Below are positions 27,501 through 35,668 of a stretch of 64,000 nt of DNA, in pieces. The number at the start of each line of letters is the position of its first letter. The first letter of the stretch is position 1. Both the position numbers and the translations under genes were made by a program. The notes under the pieces are model-generated. The model was not told the origin of the DNA. It saw nothing but the letters and a program-made list of their open reading frames with translations, and searched no databases. The DNA is taken from assembly GCA_903813345.2 (NCBI GenBank), contig CAIIXF020000008.1, positions 9,761,278 to 9,825,277 on the forward strand, given 5' to 3'. This DNA comes from Owenia fusiformis. Lineage: Eukaryota > Annelida > Polychaeta > Sabellida > Oweniidae.

Positions 27501-29131
27501 AGCAGCGAAGACAGTAACAGACCCTGATGAACTTGATAAATTACGTGATCAACCCCGTAGTTTCTGGCTACCTGGTTTCTTCTTCCCACAAGGTGAATAA
27601 AGCTTACATAAGTTTTGAAATTTCAATGGAGCACAATGATCAGAGAGCTGCTGGGACCAGCTTGAAGTTTTCATATTTAGAGTTCCTGATAACTGGAATG
27701 TCAATTGCGATATCCAAAAGTGGAACGGAAATGTCTTCACTTCAAAATGTGCCCACTTCAGAGAGATATTAACATGAATAACGTCTACATGTTTTACTGT
27801 ACAGGGCAGTTCAGAGTCATATATACAGATGTCTCAGACATAATGATAAGTGTTATGCACCATTGTAAATATCATCCAAAGCTACATAGACCGATTATTG
27901 TGAATTGTAGTTTATTGAAATATTTGTGTTTATTGAAATATTTGTATTTGTAGGTTTCCTGACTGGGGTGTTACAAAACCATGCAAGGAAAATGGGTGTC
28001 TCTGTAGATTCTCTTTCATTTAACTTTGAGGTGATGTCACACAAGCTGGAAGGGGATGAGGATAGTTTGAATGAAGTCAAGAAGGGACTTGATGTCCAGA
28101 AGTTAGCATTTAAGGTGAGGTATAGGATAGGATGTGTGTGGTTTAAACTCTTATAATTATCCCAATGAACGAATCATTGGGTTTTGCTTCTCTGTGGTGT
28201 TGCAGTTTTCTGGTTGCTATCATCTTTGACATTATTGCTCAAATTCCTGAATAAGGGATTACTGTATTATAAGGCTAATGAGTCAAATTAATATATTTGA
28301 ATCTGTATACTAGTATCGTATTATGGTGCATCATTAGGTCTTCATTCTTATTGTTCAAAATTTAATGATGAACCACTTAATTATACTAAGTAACCAGTAG
28401 TGGTCTTGTAATTTTCTGTAAAGGCTGAAATAGTCAGTTGGACCTGATCAAAACTAACTGAGGTTTTGGCTGACACTACATTGAACCTTGATTATATAAC
28501 ATTCTATGACATGAACATTTCATTATTTGGAATTTTCCTTCAGGGTTCTGCTCCTCCTGATGATGGTGTCTTAGTGTTTGGTCTCTACATAGATGGCGCA
28601 AGGTGGGATGTGTCATCACACTCCTTACAAGATTCTCTACCTGGCCAGCGATATTGTAGACTTCCTGAAATACACTTCTTGCCAGTCCAGGTACAGCATC
28701 CTATAATTTTTTTACATTCATGTAATGATACAGTAGGTAAAGTTTAATATTTTTGTGAAGTATATGTATATATTTCAAACTGCCTGATATCATATGGATA
28801 TGATCATACAAATCATTCATATCTATATTTTCCATAAAAAATTGTATTTTGTTTGTTTATATTCTTTTAGATTAACACAGATCCAGTTCTGCCTACACCC
28901 ATGAATAAGGAAAGAGAAAATAAACCTGCGGAGTCTCCTAAAGATGACTCTGGAGTTACCTCAGTTAAAGCCTATGAGAGCCCTCTATACAGGACATCAA
29001 CACGTGCTGGAACTCTTTCTTCAGCTGGCCACTCAACAAACTTTGTCACAGCTGTTGAATTACCAACAATACATGACCCTGCATTCTGGGTAATGAGAGG
29101 TGTTGCATTGCTATGCCAGCTGGATGACTAA
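554..29131 (+). CDS. DNAH14: Axonemal dynein heavy chain, DNAH14-like (3' half, 42 exons)
   Basis: Dynein heavy chains are AAA+ motors that move cilia by ATP-driven stepping on microtubules. Forty-two exons with matching phases encode 2456 residues, from the end of AAA2 to the stop at 29129-29131; the N-terminal tail, linker, AAA1 and most of AAA2 lie left of the window. The order seen is AAA2 tail, AAA3 (Walker A GDSGVGKS, Walker [10 protein letters not shown]), AAA4 (GLDGTGKR), coiled-coil stalk with microtubule-binding domain, AAA5, AAA6 and C-terminal domain ending LLCQLDD. From memory of family sequences, the best match throughout is vertebrate DNAH14 (for example [22 protein letters not shown]-type AAA5 and KIEEKAK before the stalk) rather than DNAH1/3/6/7/12. 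All introns are GT-AG except one GC-AG. The subtype call is by recall, not by search. Confidence 0.85.
721..1450. repeat. Dispersed repeat interrupted by a TTAA-flanked insertion
   Basis: The halves 721-840 and 1412-1450 together match the repeat at 15322-15512 (shared: gggccaaag.tg.tataatgtgaaccc, then aaccccttggcaaaa.ctggcta). The intervening 571 bp is absent from the second copy. Confidence 0.6.
841..1411. mobile_element. piggyBac-like TTAA-flanked insertion, 571 bp
   Basis: Both sides carry TTAA (837-840 and 1412-1415). The ends are AGGGT and ACCCT inside the TTAA, which is the piggyBac target and a short inverted terminus. The insertion splits a repeat that is continuous elsewhere in the window (15322-15512). 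A 79-codon open frame at 1162-1401 has no recognisable transposase motif, so this looks non-autonomous. Confidence 0.5.
2530..2601 (+). other. Candidate 72-nt cassette exon in dynein intron 2
   Basis: A stretch bounded by a pyrimidine-rich AG acceptor (2528-2529) and a GTAAG donor (2602) encodes [20 protein letters not shown] followed by KSPIG. It repeats the tail of exon 2 ([17 protein letters not shown]) at the protein level: both share F-D-x-L-V, F-D and P-x-G at the same spacing. The exon is 72 nt, enters in phase 1 and leaves in phase 1, exactly as exon 2 ends, so it can be included or skipped without breaking the frame. The neighbouring intron shows no such coding similarity. Use in mRNA is inference. 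Confidence 0.6.
3789..6292. mobile_element. Long-TIR DNA element with TA target, 2.5 kb
   Basis: Terminal inverted repeats begin CAGGGTGGGCCAAAAAAA and end with the complement, with TA on each side (3787-3788 and 6293-6294). The outer arms, 3789-4060 and about 6050-6292, are inverted copies. Inner arms 4036-4400 and 4790-5105 continue the inversion, so the right arm contains about 940 bp (5106-6050) with no partner in the left arm. The TA target and CAGGGT end fit Tc1/mariner-type non-autonomous elements. No transposase frame is seen. Confidence 0.75.
7337..11694 (+). other. DNAH14: Dynein exons 4-9: AAA3 module
   Basis: Exons are 7337-7519, 7793-7968, 8220-8437, 8660-8879, 9170-9340 and 11527-11694. 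Exon 4 opens with the second half of the Walker A loop, giving GDSGVGKS across the splice. Exon 6 begins with the Walker B strand [11 protein letters not shown], with both acidic residues present, so AAA3 can plausibly bind and perhaps hydrolyse nucleotide. Exon 7 gives the [13 protein letters not shown] helix and exon 8 the [13 protein letters not shown] segment, both typical of the AAA3 small domain and the AAA3-AAA4 connection. Confidence 0.85.
9341..11526 (+). other. Intron 8 of the dynein gene (2.2 kb), no feature recognised
   Basis: This long intron holds AT-rich sequence. A 110-codon open frame on the minus strand (11140-11472) has no recognisable motif or splice support. No terminal inverted repeat was found by eye. 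Confidence 0.5.
11857..13886 (+). other. DNAH14: Dynein exons 10-14: AAA4 module
   Basis: Exons are 11857-11946, 12204-12401, 12654-12815, 13071-13274 and 13705-13886. Exon 10 reads [14 protein letters not shown] and exon 11 opens with the AAA4 Walker [10 protein letters not shown], which departs from the usual GVGGSGKQS of axonemal dyneins; DNAH14 is known to me to have a similar departure. The Walker B position reads FLLNDGDI, lacking the common D-S/T-Q-I. Exon 13 contains [20 protein letters not shown] and CTIDWYDEW, a strong family signature. Exon 14 ends in the helix leading to the stalk. Confidence 0.85.
13430..13704 (+). pseudogene. Two decayed tandem copies of dynein exon 14
   Basis: The segment 13550-13704 repeats exon 14 (13705 on) with a 155-bp period. 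It includes the same acceptor (ttatattgcag at 13539-13549) and nearly the same 110 nt of coding sequence, then reads into TAA at about 13664-13666 with no donor. An older copy at 13430-13500 still aligns (caagttgaaat...gttgcaaatgtttgtg) but has lost its acceptor. If the first copy were spliced in, the protein would stop early. Confidence 0.8.
13990..14085. repeat. Dispersed intronic repeat (GTCTGTAACAAATGRCAGG family), copy 1
   Basis: Shares the core tctgtaacaaatg.cagg(t)tggtgacatt with copies near 15550-15600, 20640-20705, 24300-24415 and 27110-27245, all in introns of this gene. No terminal structure was resolved. Confidence 0.6.
14293..16581 (+). other. DNAH14: Dynein exons 15-20: stalk and microtubule-binding domain
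   Basis: Exons are 14293-14401, 14697-14822, 15200-15294, 15729-15888, 16108-16239 and 16345-16581. Exons 15-17 give a charged heptad-like helix ([16 protein letters not shown], then [18 protein letters not shown]), the first strand of the stalk coiled coil. Exons 18 and 19 encode the small microtubule-binding domain ([17 protein letters not shown], then [20 protein letters not shown]). Exon 20 gives the return helix ([20 protein letters not shown]). Just left of exon 18, at 15683-15703, a second acceptor-like copy (tatttatagggtgtaccag) precedes the true one. Confidence 0.85.
15322..15600. repeat. Dispersed repeats in intron 17
   Basis: The stretch 15322-15512 is the intact version of the repeat at 721-840 plus 1412-1450. 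The stretch 15555-15600 is a partial copy of the tggtgacatt...ttaatgccttg repeat seen at 13990, 20640, 24300 and 27110. Confidence 0.55.
16757..16895 (+). pseudogene. Diverged copy of dynein exon 21 in intron 20
   Basis: About 90 nt upstream of exon 21 there is a copy that still reads [20 protein letters not shown] against [20 protein letters not shown] in the real exon. Similarity fades after about 35 codons. The frame stays open through a further stretch to TAA at about 16899. No good donor is seen, so it is probably a relic. Confidence 0.7.
16983..19633 (+). other. DNAH14: Dynein exons 21-25: AAA5 module
   Basis: Exons are 16983-17198, 17651-17769, 18730-18841, 19238-19359 and 19504-19633. 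Exon 21 covers the start of AAA5 ([19 protein letters not shown]). Exon 22 has the AAA5 loop [14 protein letters not shown] and the strand [15 protein letters not shown]. Exon 25 gives [15 protein letters not shown] and [18 protein letters not shown], hallmark dynein sequence. Confidence 0.85.
17800..18475. repeat. Dispersed repeat, CCAATGAACGAAGTTCGG family
   Basis: Begins ttatcccaatgaacgaagtt with a tccgtcagtccatccgtc run, and ends ttcgttgggatttgctactc. Related fragments lie at 28156-28215, 36270-36520 and 46513-46900. The interior repeats the phrases gataactcaaatact and caagatggc. It has no recognisable coding frame. Confidence 0.65.
20640..20705. repeat. Dispersed intronic repeat, copy 3
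   Basis: Contains ctgtctgtaacaaagggca and gttaatgccttgcat, matching the family at 13990-14085. Confidence 0.5.
20965..21040 (+). repeat. tRNA-derived SINE head (partial)
   Basis: The intronic segment has a box A-like TAGCTCAATGGTAGA and, about 35 nt on, a box B-like CGTTTCAATCCCC. The arms do not fold into a clean cloverleaf and the box B departs from GGTTCGANTCC, so this is more likely the promoter end of a tRNA-derived SINE than a functional tRNA. Confidence 0.45.
24300..24415. repeat. Dispersed intronic repeat, copy 4
   Basis: Contains accagaagtggatggtgtttggcag and catctgtaacaaatggcagg, matching the family at 13990-14085 and 27110-27245. Confidence 0.6.
24856..25233. mobile_element. MITE with TA target, 378 bp
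   Basis: A perfect 15-nt inverted terminus TACTGTACTCCCAGT occurs at 24856-24870 and 25219-25233; the outer TA is the probable target duplication. Subterminal sequence on both sides contains cgcgaaa motifs in inverted orientation. There is no coding capacity. It lies in intron 34 of the dynein gene. Confidence 0.8.
25393..25530. repeat. Repeat with iterated GTGAACACCT phrases
   Basis: Starts tacagtgaaaactgttgtag and repeats agtgaacacct several times. It is related in layout to 35152-35335 and to the ends of the element at 40517-41426. Confidence 0.5.
26379..29131 (+). other. DNAH14: Dynein exons 37-42: C-terminal domain and stop
   Basis: Exons are 26379-26539, 26799-27010, 27373-27592, 27954-28114, 28544-28690 and 28871-29131. 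They give the usual dynein C-terminal order: [20 protein letters not shown], then [20 protein letters not shown], then [13 protein letters not shown], then [20 protein letters not shown] and STNFV, ending ALLCQLDD. Full C-terminal domain length is kept, so the motor is not truncated. Confidence 0.88.
27110..27245. repeat. Dispersed intronic repeat, copy 5
   Basis: Contains caccagaagtgatgac, gtctgtaacaaatggtaggt and aaaagccttgtttcaattttg, the fullest version of the family also seen at 24300-24415. Confidence 0.6.
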
Positions 29132-30650
29132 TGTATCTGCTTAATAATGTATAAGCTATGTTGCTATGGCAACTGGATTATTATTACATTTTGGGTAATT
29201 ATTAATAAGCAGGAATTGTTTGGTTGTGTTGCTAACATCAACTTGATGGATAGTGTATCACATGTCATTAAAAAGTGATACTGCTTCTTTGAACTAAAAA
29301 CCAGGGCATTCTGGGTATTGAGTCTATTGACCATAGAGGTTGTGTTGCTATGCCAACTGCATGACTATAGTCATGTTGTTTGTAGAAATCAAAAGAGGTC
29401 TTCTATAATCCCTGCTAGCAAGGAAGAAAAAAAGTATGATTGACTGGTCACATGACATTACTGGTCATTAGTACTTTTCATTGTCCATGTTAGCAGGGAT
29501 TTAGGACTTTCCAGTTATTTCATATCATTTGACTTTGTAAGCCAACGAGCATCTAGAATACATATAGGGTATGTAATAAATAGAACGATTCAATGAATGT
29601 AAATGACAAAGATCGCTGTATTAAGATATGTAACATGCATCACCCTGTGAATATGTCATGTATGTGCCTATATTGTATTTATTACATGTACTTATATTGA
29701 TAAAACAGCTAAAATGTACACGATGATACATGTATCTTACATATAAATAGATAAACTATTTAAACTATGAACTAACTGATGCTTGTTATTATCACAAACA
29801 TGAGTATTGCATCTCTGAATTCGCATTCCTTGGAAAGAAGAAAATGTACATGTATTATAAAAGTATCAAGACTTCTGTCATATATTTCACTAAGCATTCT
29901 TTACATGAGATTGTCCCCATCAGCATTAGATGTGCTCATCTTACAATAGATAATAATGTTACATACAGCTTATGCCAAATGTAATATTACTTTTCAAACC
30001 ACTTGTTTTGTGTTTTGAAAATATAAGAAGGAACTTGAATGCTCCATAGGCCTAACCTGTAATGTAATCAAAAATTAGTTGAATGAAGGTGATACAGCAT
30101 TGCACCTTCAATATCAAGTTCAGTTCAAAGAAACATTCAAATTTGAAATGTAAACATTTATAAAATGTTATTCAAGATGTATTAATCCGCCCATATCAAA
30201 ATCAGTTAGCAATGAATAATGATTGTATTTGTATCATATTGTTTTGAAACTTATTAACATCATTTAGATGCCTAAAGTAATTATTGGTCAGCTTTGACTT
30301 TCTGTAAGTGAGTCCATAATAAAAGGTTGCACATTAAATCTGTATACACTGTATCTCATACACACTAATAACTCATTGTACATAAAATTGTAAATATATG
30401 GAGAAAACAATGTTATTTAATACCAATATTTCAAACAGTTTTTAATATGTCCTTTTAAGGATTTAATTTATGAATTTTCTGAGATAGTTATGTCTACACT
30501 ATTGATCCGTCCATATTTGGCATATTTACAATGCTTCAATGTATTTGTTGTTGTTGCAATTATAATTTATAGTTTGGCTTTGAAGTTTATGTAATATTTG
30601 TACAAATGTAAAATAAACTAAAGTAAATACATACTCTCATTTTTTGTTGT
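29132..30650 (+). other. Probable 3' UTR of the dynein gene
   Basis: AATAAA signals occur at 30318-30323 and 30612-30617; the second is followed by a T-rich run, a plausible poly(A) site. The first 250 nt contain two degenerate copies of the terminal coding segment (see findings). No other gene is seen. Confidence 0.5.
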
Positions 30651-32240
30651 TTATTAGATGAATAAACTATGGGATTCAATCCATACAAACCTCAATGTAT
30701 GCCTAGTATTTCAAGTTGGGGTAGGAGGGTTAAATTTTACCTACTTTTGTTTGGCTGATAACACTGCTTTGATTTTGCATTCTATTCCAAATGCATAGTT
30801 TTAAATCACCCAAAAAATGTAGAATTGTAAAATGAAAGGAAACATTCCATTTTATTGCGCTTTTTTAAATACACCAATGCTCATAGGTATTTGTAGAATA
30901 GGCTATAATAATGCTGTACAGAGACAAATGAGTGAAATGACCTTTGTGTAATTAATTCTGATGAATTGTTTCATATTTTTTCAAAACCATAATAAAGACA
31001 CCCTATTACCAAATCAAATCAATTTGCTTCTAAAGATGCCAAACAAATGTCCAAGGATGTAATAATTATGAGCAATGGTGTATACATCATACCTCAAAGG
31101 CAAAACACATTATTCTGCCTGGTTTTGTGACAGTTATTGTTTGCACTTTGAGTTATAACTTAAGACTACATGTACATATACAACCAATTCACTCATAGTC
31201 ACAGTACATACATGTACTTGATAACAGTACTTGAGATCTTGGAGTGTGAGTCTGAAGATTTGAAAGTTGCTTGGTCATTGATGTATAACTGAAGAGTCTG
31301 AAGACAGCTTGGAGAGCCAGTAAGTGTTCCAAAGAAAGTTAGCTTATTATTCCATCAGCACAAAAGAAGTCAAATTGTTTCTTACATGTTGACAGTAAAT
31401 TTTTCATAGTTCTAGCATGGGTATTAGTAACATTATCGGGTCGATAGCCCTTTATAATTCATAGGAGACAGGTTACCTGAAAAGGAAGATAGATATCATT
31501 ATCTCTTATCTTAGATAATTTTTGTAATGGTTCATTACAAAAAAATTGGAAAGGAAATGTCATCGAAGATAATAATTAGATCTATAAGCTAGTATCTCAG
31601 CTAGTATATAAGCTAGTAACTTATATAGGACTCAGATTATATTATTGCTTCTAGATGAGTCTGATATTGATAAAAGTGTCAGTGTGCGATAATCAATGTT
31701 GTTTTATAATAAGGTTTGTTTCACGGACATCTAATACGTTCTTCGAATTGCCCTGGAACTATATTTATTGTATTTGAAATCCCAGAATCTCCTTTCGCCA
31801 GAAACATTCTCTCTGACTGTGGTTTGTTTACTTTTAATATCTTCCGAGGGCGCCGCCATTTTGAATGTCATATGACTTGCGTAATTGAGCAGCAGTTTGA
31901 CTGAGTATTTAAAAATATAGTTCCAACAACTTTATGTTTATTTTTTCCATAAAGTATGGTTAACAGCATTCTCGAAACATAGGTACTAAGAAGAATGTAA
32001 TATTGAGTAATTAAGGGGTACACTGTAAGTATATGAAGTATTTCATGTTTTGCTTTATGAACACATTCACATTCAGATGCAAAACAACCAAAACAATTTT
32101 TTTTGTCTGTCAGAGTTGTTTGTTGAACTTGGTTTTACACCATAAAAGTATAAATTAAAGTTACACTTATGTCACCCCGAAATAGCCTGACAACGGTAAA
32201 GTCTAATGTTCCTGGGCCTATGGTGGTGACATTAGTATGT
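30651..32240. other. Intergenic DNA
   Basis: No gene was recognised. A GCCGCCATTTTG motif at 31852-31863 resembles a YY1 site of the kind found just downstream of some animal promoters. It could belong to the gene whose exons begin at 33764, but nothing else supports that. Confidence 0.35.
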
Positions 32241-32248
32241 ATCCAACA

Positions 32249-32794
32249 TTATCCCGTTCCCGGACTATGGTCCTGTACGGAGCCCATACATTTGCCTGTA
32301 CGATTACAACATGGGAGAATTTTTTACTGATCTTACACTTCAGATACCTACTTCAATAGATTCCTTGGTAATTTAGCATTCTTTTCGTGTAGTTGAATCC
32401 ACAATTGTCTGGGTTTATCGGCAGAACGAAGACATTTTCGTTTTTGATCGCAATATTTGCGTGTAACATTTAACCTTTTTCAACCGTCAAATTTCTCCAT
32501 ATTGGTACTTCCGGGCTACATCCGGGACAGCCAAACGGGGGATTCCCCGTTTAAATCCAACCGCCATTTTGAAAAGTGATGGAATCTCTCTCGATGAAAA
32601 AGAGAAAATGTTCTCGTTCTACCGATATACCCAGACAATCGGCGGTTCCAATATATTAGAAGTTACATCTTGAGTTCTATAATGCATTGAGGTAGGTATC
32701 TTAAGTGTAAGAGGCGTAGATAATTCTCCCAAGTTGTAATCGTACAGGCAAATGAATGCGATCAGTGCAGGACTATAGTCCGGGAACGGGATAA
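32249..32794. mobile_element. Foldback element with 8-bp target duplication, 546 bp
   Basis: The outer ends TTATCCCGTTCCCGG and CCGGGAACGGGATAA are perfect inverted repeats. The inverted arms extend inwards about 190 nt on each side (to about 32450 and from about 32600), with shared segments such as gattacaacatgggagaatt and its complement. The 8-bp ATCCAACA lies directly on both sides (32241-32248 and 32795-32802), a clean target duplication of the size seen in hAT-type elements. No coding frame. Confidence 0.85.
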
Positions 32795-32805
32795 ATCCAA
32801 CAGAC

Positions 32806-32896
32806 CATAGGCTAAGGGAAAAGTAATAGTAAGCTGTATATAGAAGAGACAGTCTCTTCTATATACAGCTTACTATTACTTTTCCCTTAGCCTATG
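32806..32896. mobile_element. 91-bp perfect palindrome with 8-bp flanking repeat
   Basis: Two 45-nt arms (32806-32850 and 32852-32896) are exact reverse complements around a single A at 32851. The 8-bp CAACAGAC stands immediately on both sides (32798-32805 and 32897-32904), so the palindrome looks like an insertion of its own, overlapping the target duplication of the element to its left. Confidence 0.85.
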
Positions 32897-32897
32897 C

Positions 32898-32924
32898 AAC
32901 AGACTGACTAGAAGTCAGTCTGTT
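32898..32924. repeat. Short hairpin, 12-bp arms
   Basis: AACAGACTGACT and its exact complement flank a 3-nt loop (32910-32912). It is the site into which the 91-bp palindrome inserted. Confidence 0.7.
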
Positions 32925-33763
32925 ATGATGTACTACTTTCCTGTGGAAATTGCAGTGAAATTTTTTGCACAAAATTATCAATTAGAGGAACCATTTCTTC
33001 AATAAAATAAACATTTCAAAATATCAATTAAATAGTAAGGTACAATGAAATGCAATAAAAAGTAACACAGCATATTGTCAAGTTGAAATAAAGCTAGTTG
33101 AAGTAACAAATGTGCAAATTAATTTTACCCAATCGGCCATTTTGAATAGCACTTCCTATGTAAACAAATATTTGGAATTACCAAACTTTAACATAGGTGC
33201 CTTATAGTCTGAATATAATTCAGACTAAATAGGATAAAGTCTTGTGGTGACATTAAGGATTGTTTGTTTCAATCTAATTATCTTCGAAGAAATTAATTCA
33301 ATCTGAAGTTTGAGTATACTGGGAATCAAAGCATAAATATCTTATCTAAATGTAAAGGCTTAACATCTATTGTTTTTTAAAAACTCCACAGCTTTTATAT
33401 TAACATAAAACGAAATTCCTGGGAATTTTATTTATATCTCCCACTCACCTCCGCATGTAATTTACCTATAACACTACTAAGTAAGGGATTAAACTCTTTA
33501 CTCTGAAGTATAACGACTACATGTAGATCATAATACATGTATAACCCACTATAGCTTGACAATGGCATACATTGTATTTAGGCAGTCAATTTTTGAATTT
33601 TTTTGGTATTGTGTCTGATCTTCTCATTTTATACCGACATCTTTATGAGGGAAAGTACATGTTGCTTGGGATCTTTGAAATATTCCATTGTCCCAGGCAA
33701 TTACTTGACACTTTTATGATCTGACATCATAAAATGTATTTTCTTCCACCCATTTAGGTGAGA
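32925..33763. other. Intergenic DNA, no feature recognised
   Basis: AT-rich sequence with a small inverted repeat near 33209-33229 (agtctgaat...attcagact). No coding similarity. Confidence 0.5.
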
Positions 33764-34863
33764 ATGGCAGCAGACCCAGGGAAAAAAGAAATCATAAATG
33801 CAATTGAGGACCTTGCAAAGGTCATAGAAGAAACACTTGAAAAAGTAAAGGCATTTGAAAATGGTAGGTAAGAAAAAGACCAACACATCTTTTTCAGAAA
33901 AAAGTTCTCAGTTTTATCATTTTATGTTTGGCTGGAGCAAATTATATGCAGTTTTTTAAAAGGCATTCAGATTAGTAGTATGTTAAAGGTTTTTGGATTA
34001 ATTCGAGTTTTTACAATTCAAAATATTCTCTGTAAATATTGATAGGTCCATTGAGGATAAAACTTTATTGCATAGCAATAATTGAAAAGAATATTTATTC
34101 ATTCAGCCCTATAAGAAAAATTATGTTTTTATTTAAATAGCAATTGCATAAAACTTAAAAGCATGTGATATTTTGTGAAACGTCACAGTAGAAGGCTAAT
34201 GTTTCAAATAAAATTAACATTGGGACATCTTCACATTTCAAAATTTTTAACATGAGAGTCAAATAAATGGGGAAAATGTGATTGAAAAAGTTTTCACATT
34301 GTGAGGTGTTCAGATATTCAAGTTTTACTTTATACAAAAACTTTATTTGATACTCTACATAATGTACATTTATTTAAAGCTGTATGTTCTAATTCTGAAA
34401 ATATTGAACTTTTTCAGAATCAGTAGATGATTTTGTAGAGAACAAACAGGGTAACCTACTGCCTCCTCTAGTGAAATATGCAGAATGTTTTAAAGCGTAT
34501 GTAGAATGTAATACTTATACTCTTCCTTTTAAAAATTGCTAACAGCTTAGTTTTTTTCTAATAAGTAGATCTAGCAAAATATTCCACAGAAACTGTCCAA
34601 GTGTTTTTGAAAGTGTTTTCAAAACCATATCAAGTTGTGATTTCTCTTGTTGTATATTTATTAAGTTATTTGGGCTCACACGATGACCCATTGGAATCAC
34701 TCACTCATCCATCTGTCTGTCTATGCATTAACAATATTTGGAAAAATGATAACTTCCACTTTTATTATCCGTTGCACGTTATGTGGTATATTTCACATTT
34801 TTACTTCAGATTAGGTGTGAAAACAAGACAACAACTAGATACATTAGTCAAACAGCATTTTAA
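33764..34863 (+). CDS. Unrecognised gene, three 5' coding exons
   Basis: I do not recognise the product. Three exons with consensus splice sites and matching phases join: 33764-33863, 34418-34496 and 34810-34863. The ATG at 33764 has a good context (A at -3, G at +4), and an acceptor (TTTAG) just before it suggests a 5' UTR exon upstream. The 77 residues read MAADPGKKEIINAIEDLAKV at the start, continue as a charged amphipathic helix, and include VENKQGNLLPPLVKYAECFK and TRQQLDTLVKQHFK. The last exon ends at a GTAAGT donor, so the gene continues, but I find no further exon before the transporter pseudogene at 35.7 kb. It could be a truncated copy. Confidence 0.5.
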
Positions 34864-35668
34864 GTAAGTAAATGTTTGCTTTTTACATTTTACTTGAATT
34901 AACATTAATCTAACAATTTGAAGTTTGTAGTAACTCATGATTAGTGACATTTATCAGTCAGTGACATGATTAATGTCCAACAATTGAAATCCCAAGCAAA
35001 TGTGTTTTAAACTAATTGTGTCCTTCATAATTAATTTTATCAATAGTACCTTATTTATCAATCATAATTACAGGTTGCTTTAAATGCTAGAACATGCACT
35101 GTTTATGTCAAAGCGAATAGAATTGCACCCAAAAAAATTCTATTTGCACCTACAGTAAAACTTGTATATCTGAACACCTGGCTAATCCGAACACCTTCCA
35201 ATTTGAACACTTTTTTTCGGTCCCATTTTTTCCTCCCATTGACTCCCATGTTAAATGAACCTTGAAATCTGAACACCTCCTAATCTGAACAGTGAACAAC
35301 CAGATATGAAAAAGTGGCCTGTCTAATCTGAACATTTTTATCAGAAATCAAATGTCTGGACATTTCAATAATAGCCACATATTGAGTCAATGTTATAGTT
35401 GTTATTTATCTTTACATATACATGTACAATGTAATCAAAGAACCAATACTGTCCTAATTAACTTATTTAGTCTCAGTGACATCCCTTATTTGTGGAAAAC
35501 AACAGGATGATTTGAAAAGGTGTGAATACAGGAGTTAATTGGTTTATCCTATTAGAAAAGAACTGAATGTTTTATGTTTGGATTAAGAGAAAGGTGTGAA
35601 TCAAGAAGATTATTGATTTATCATTATTGGAAATTACCTGGATGTTTTTGATTTGAGAAATCCATCAA
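34864..35668. other. Spacer with an iterated-GAACACCT repeat
   Basis: The stretch 35152-35335 starts tacagtaaaacttgtatatc and repeats (tc)tgaacacct about every 20 nt. It resembles the arms of the TA-flanked element at 40517-41426. The rest is AT-rich with nothing recognised. Confidence 0.5.
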
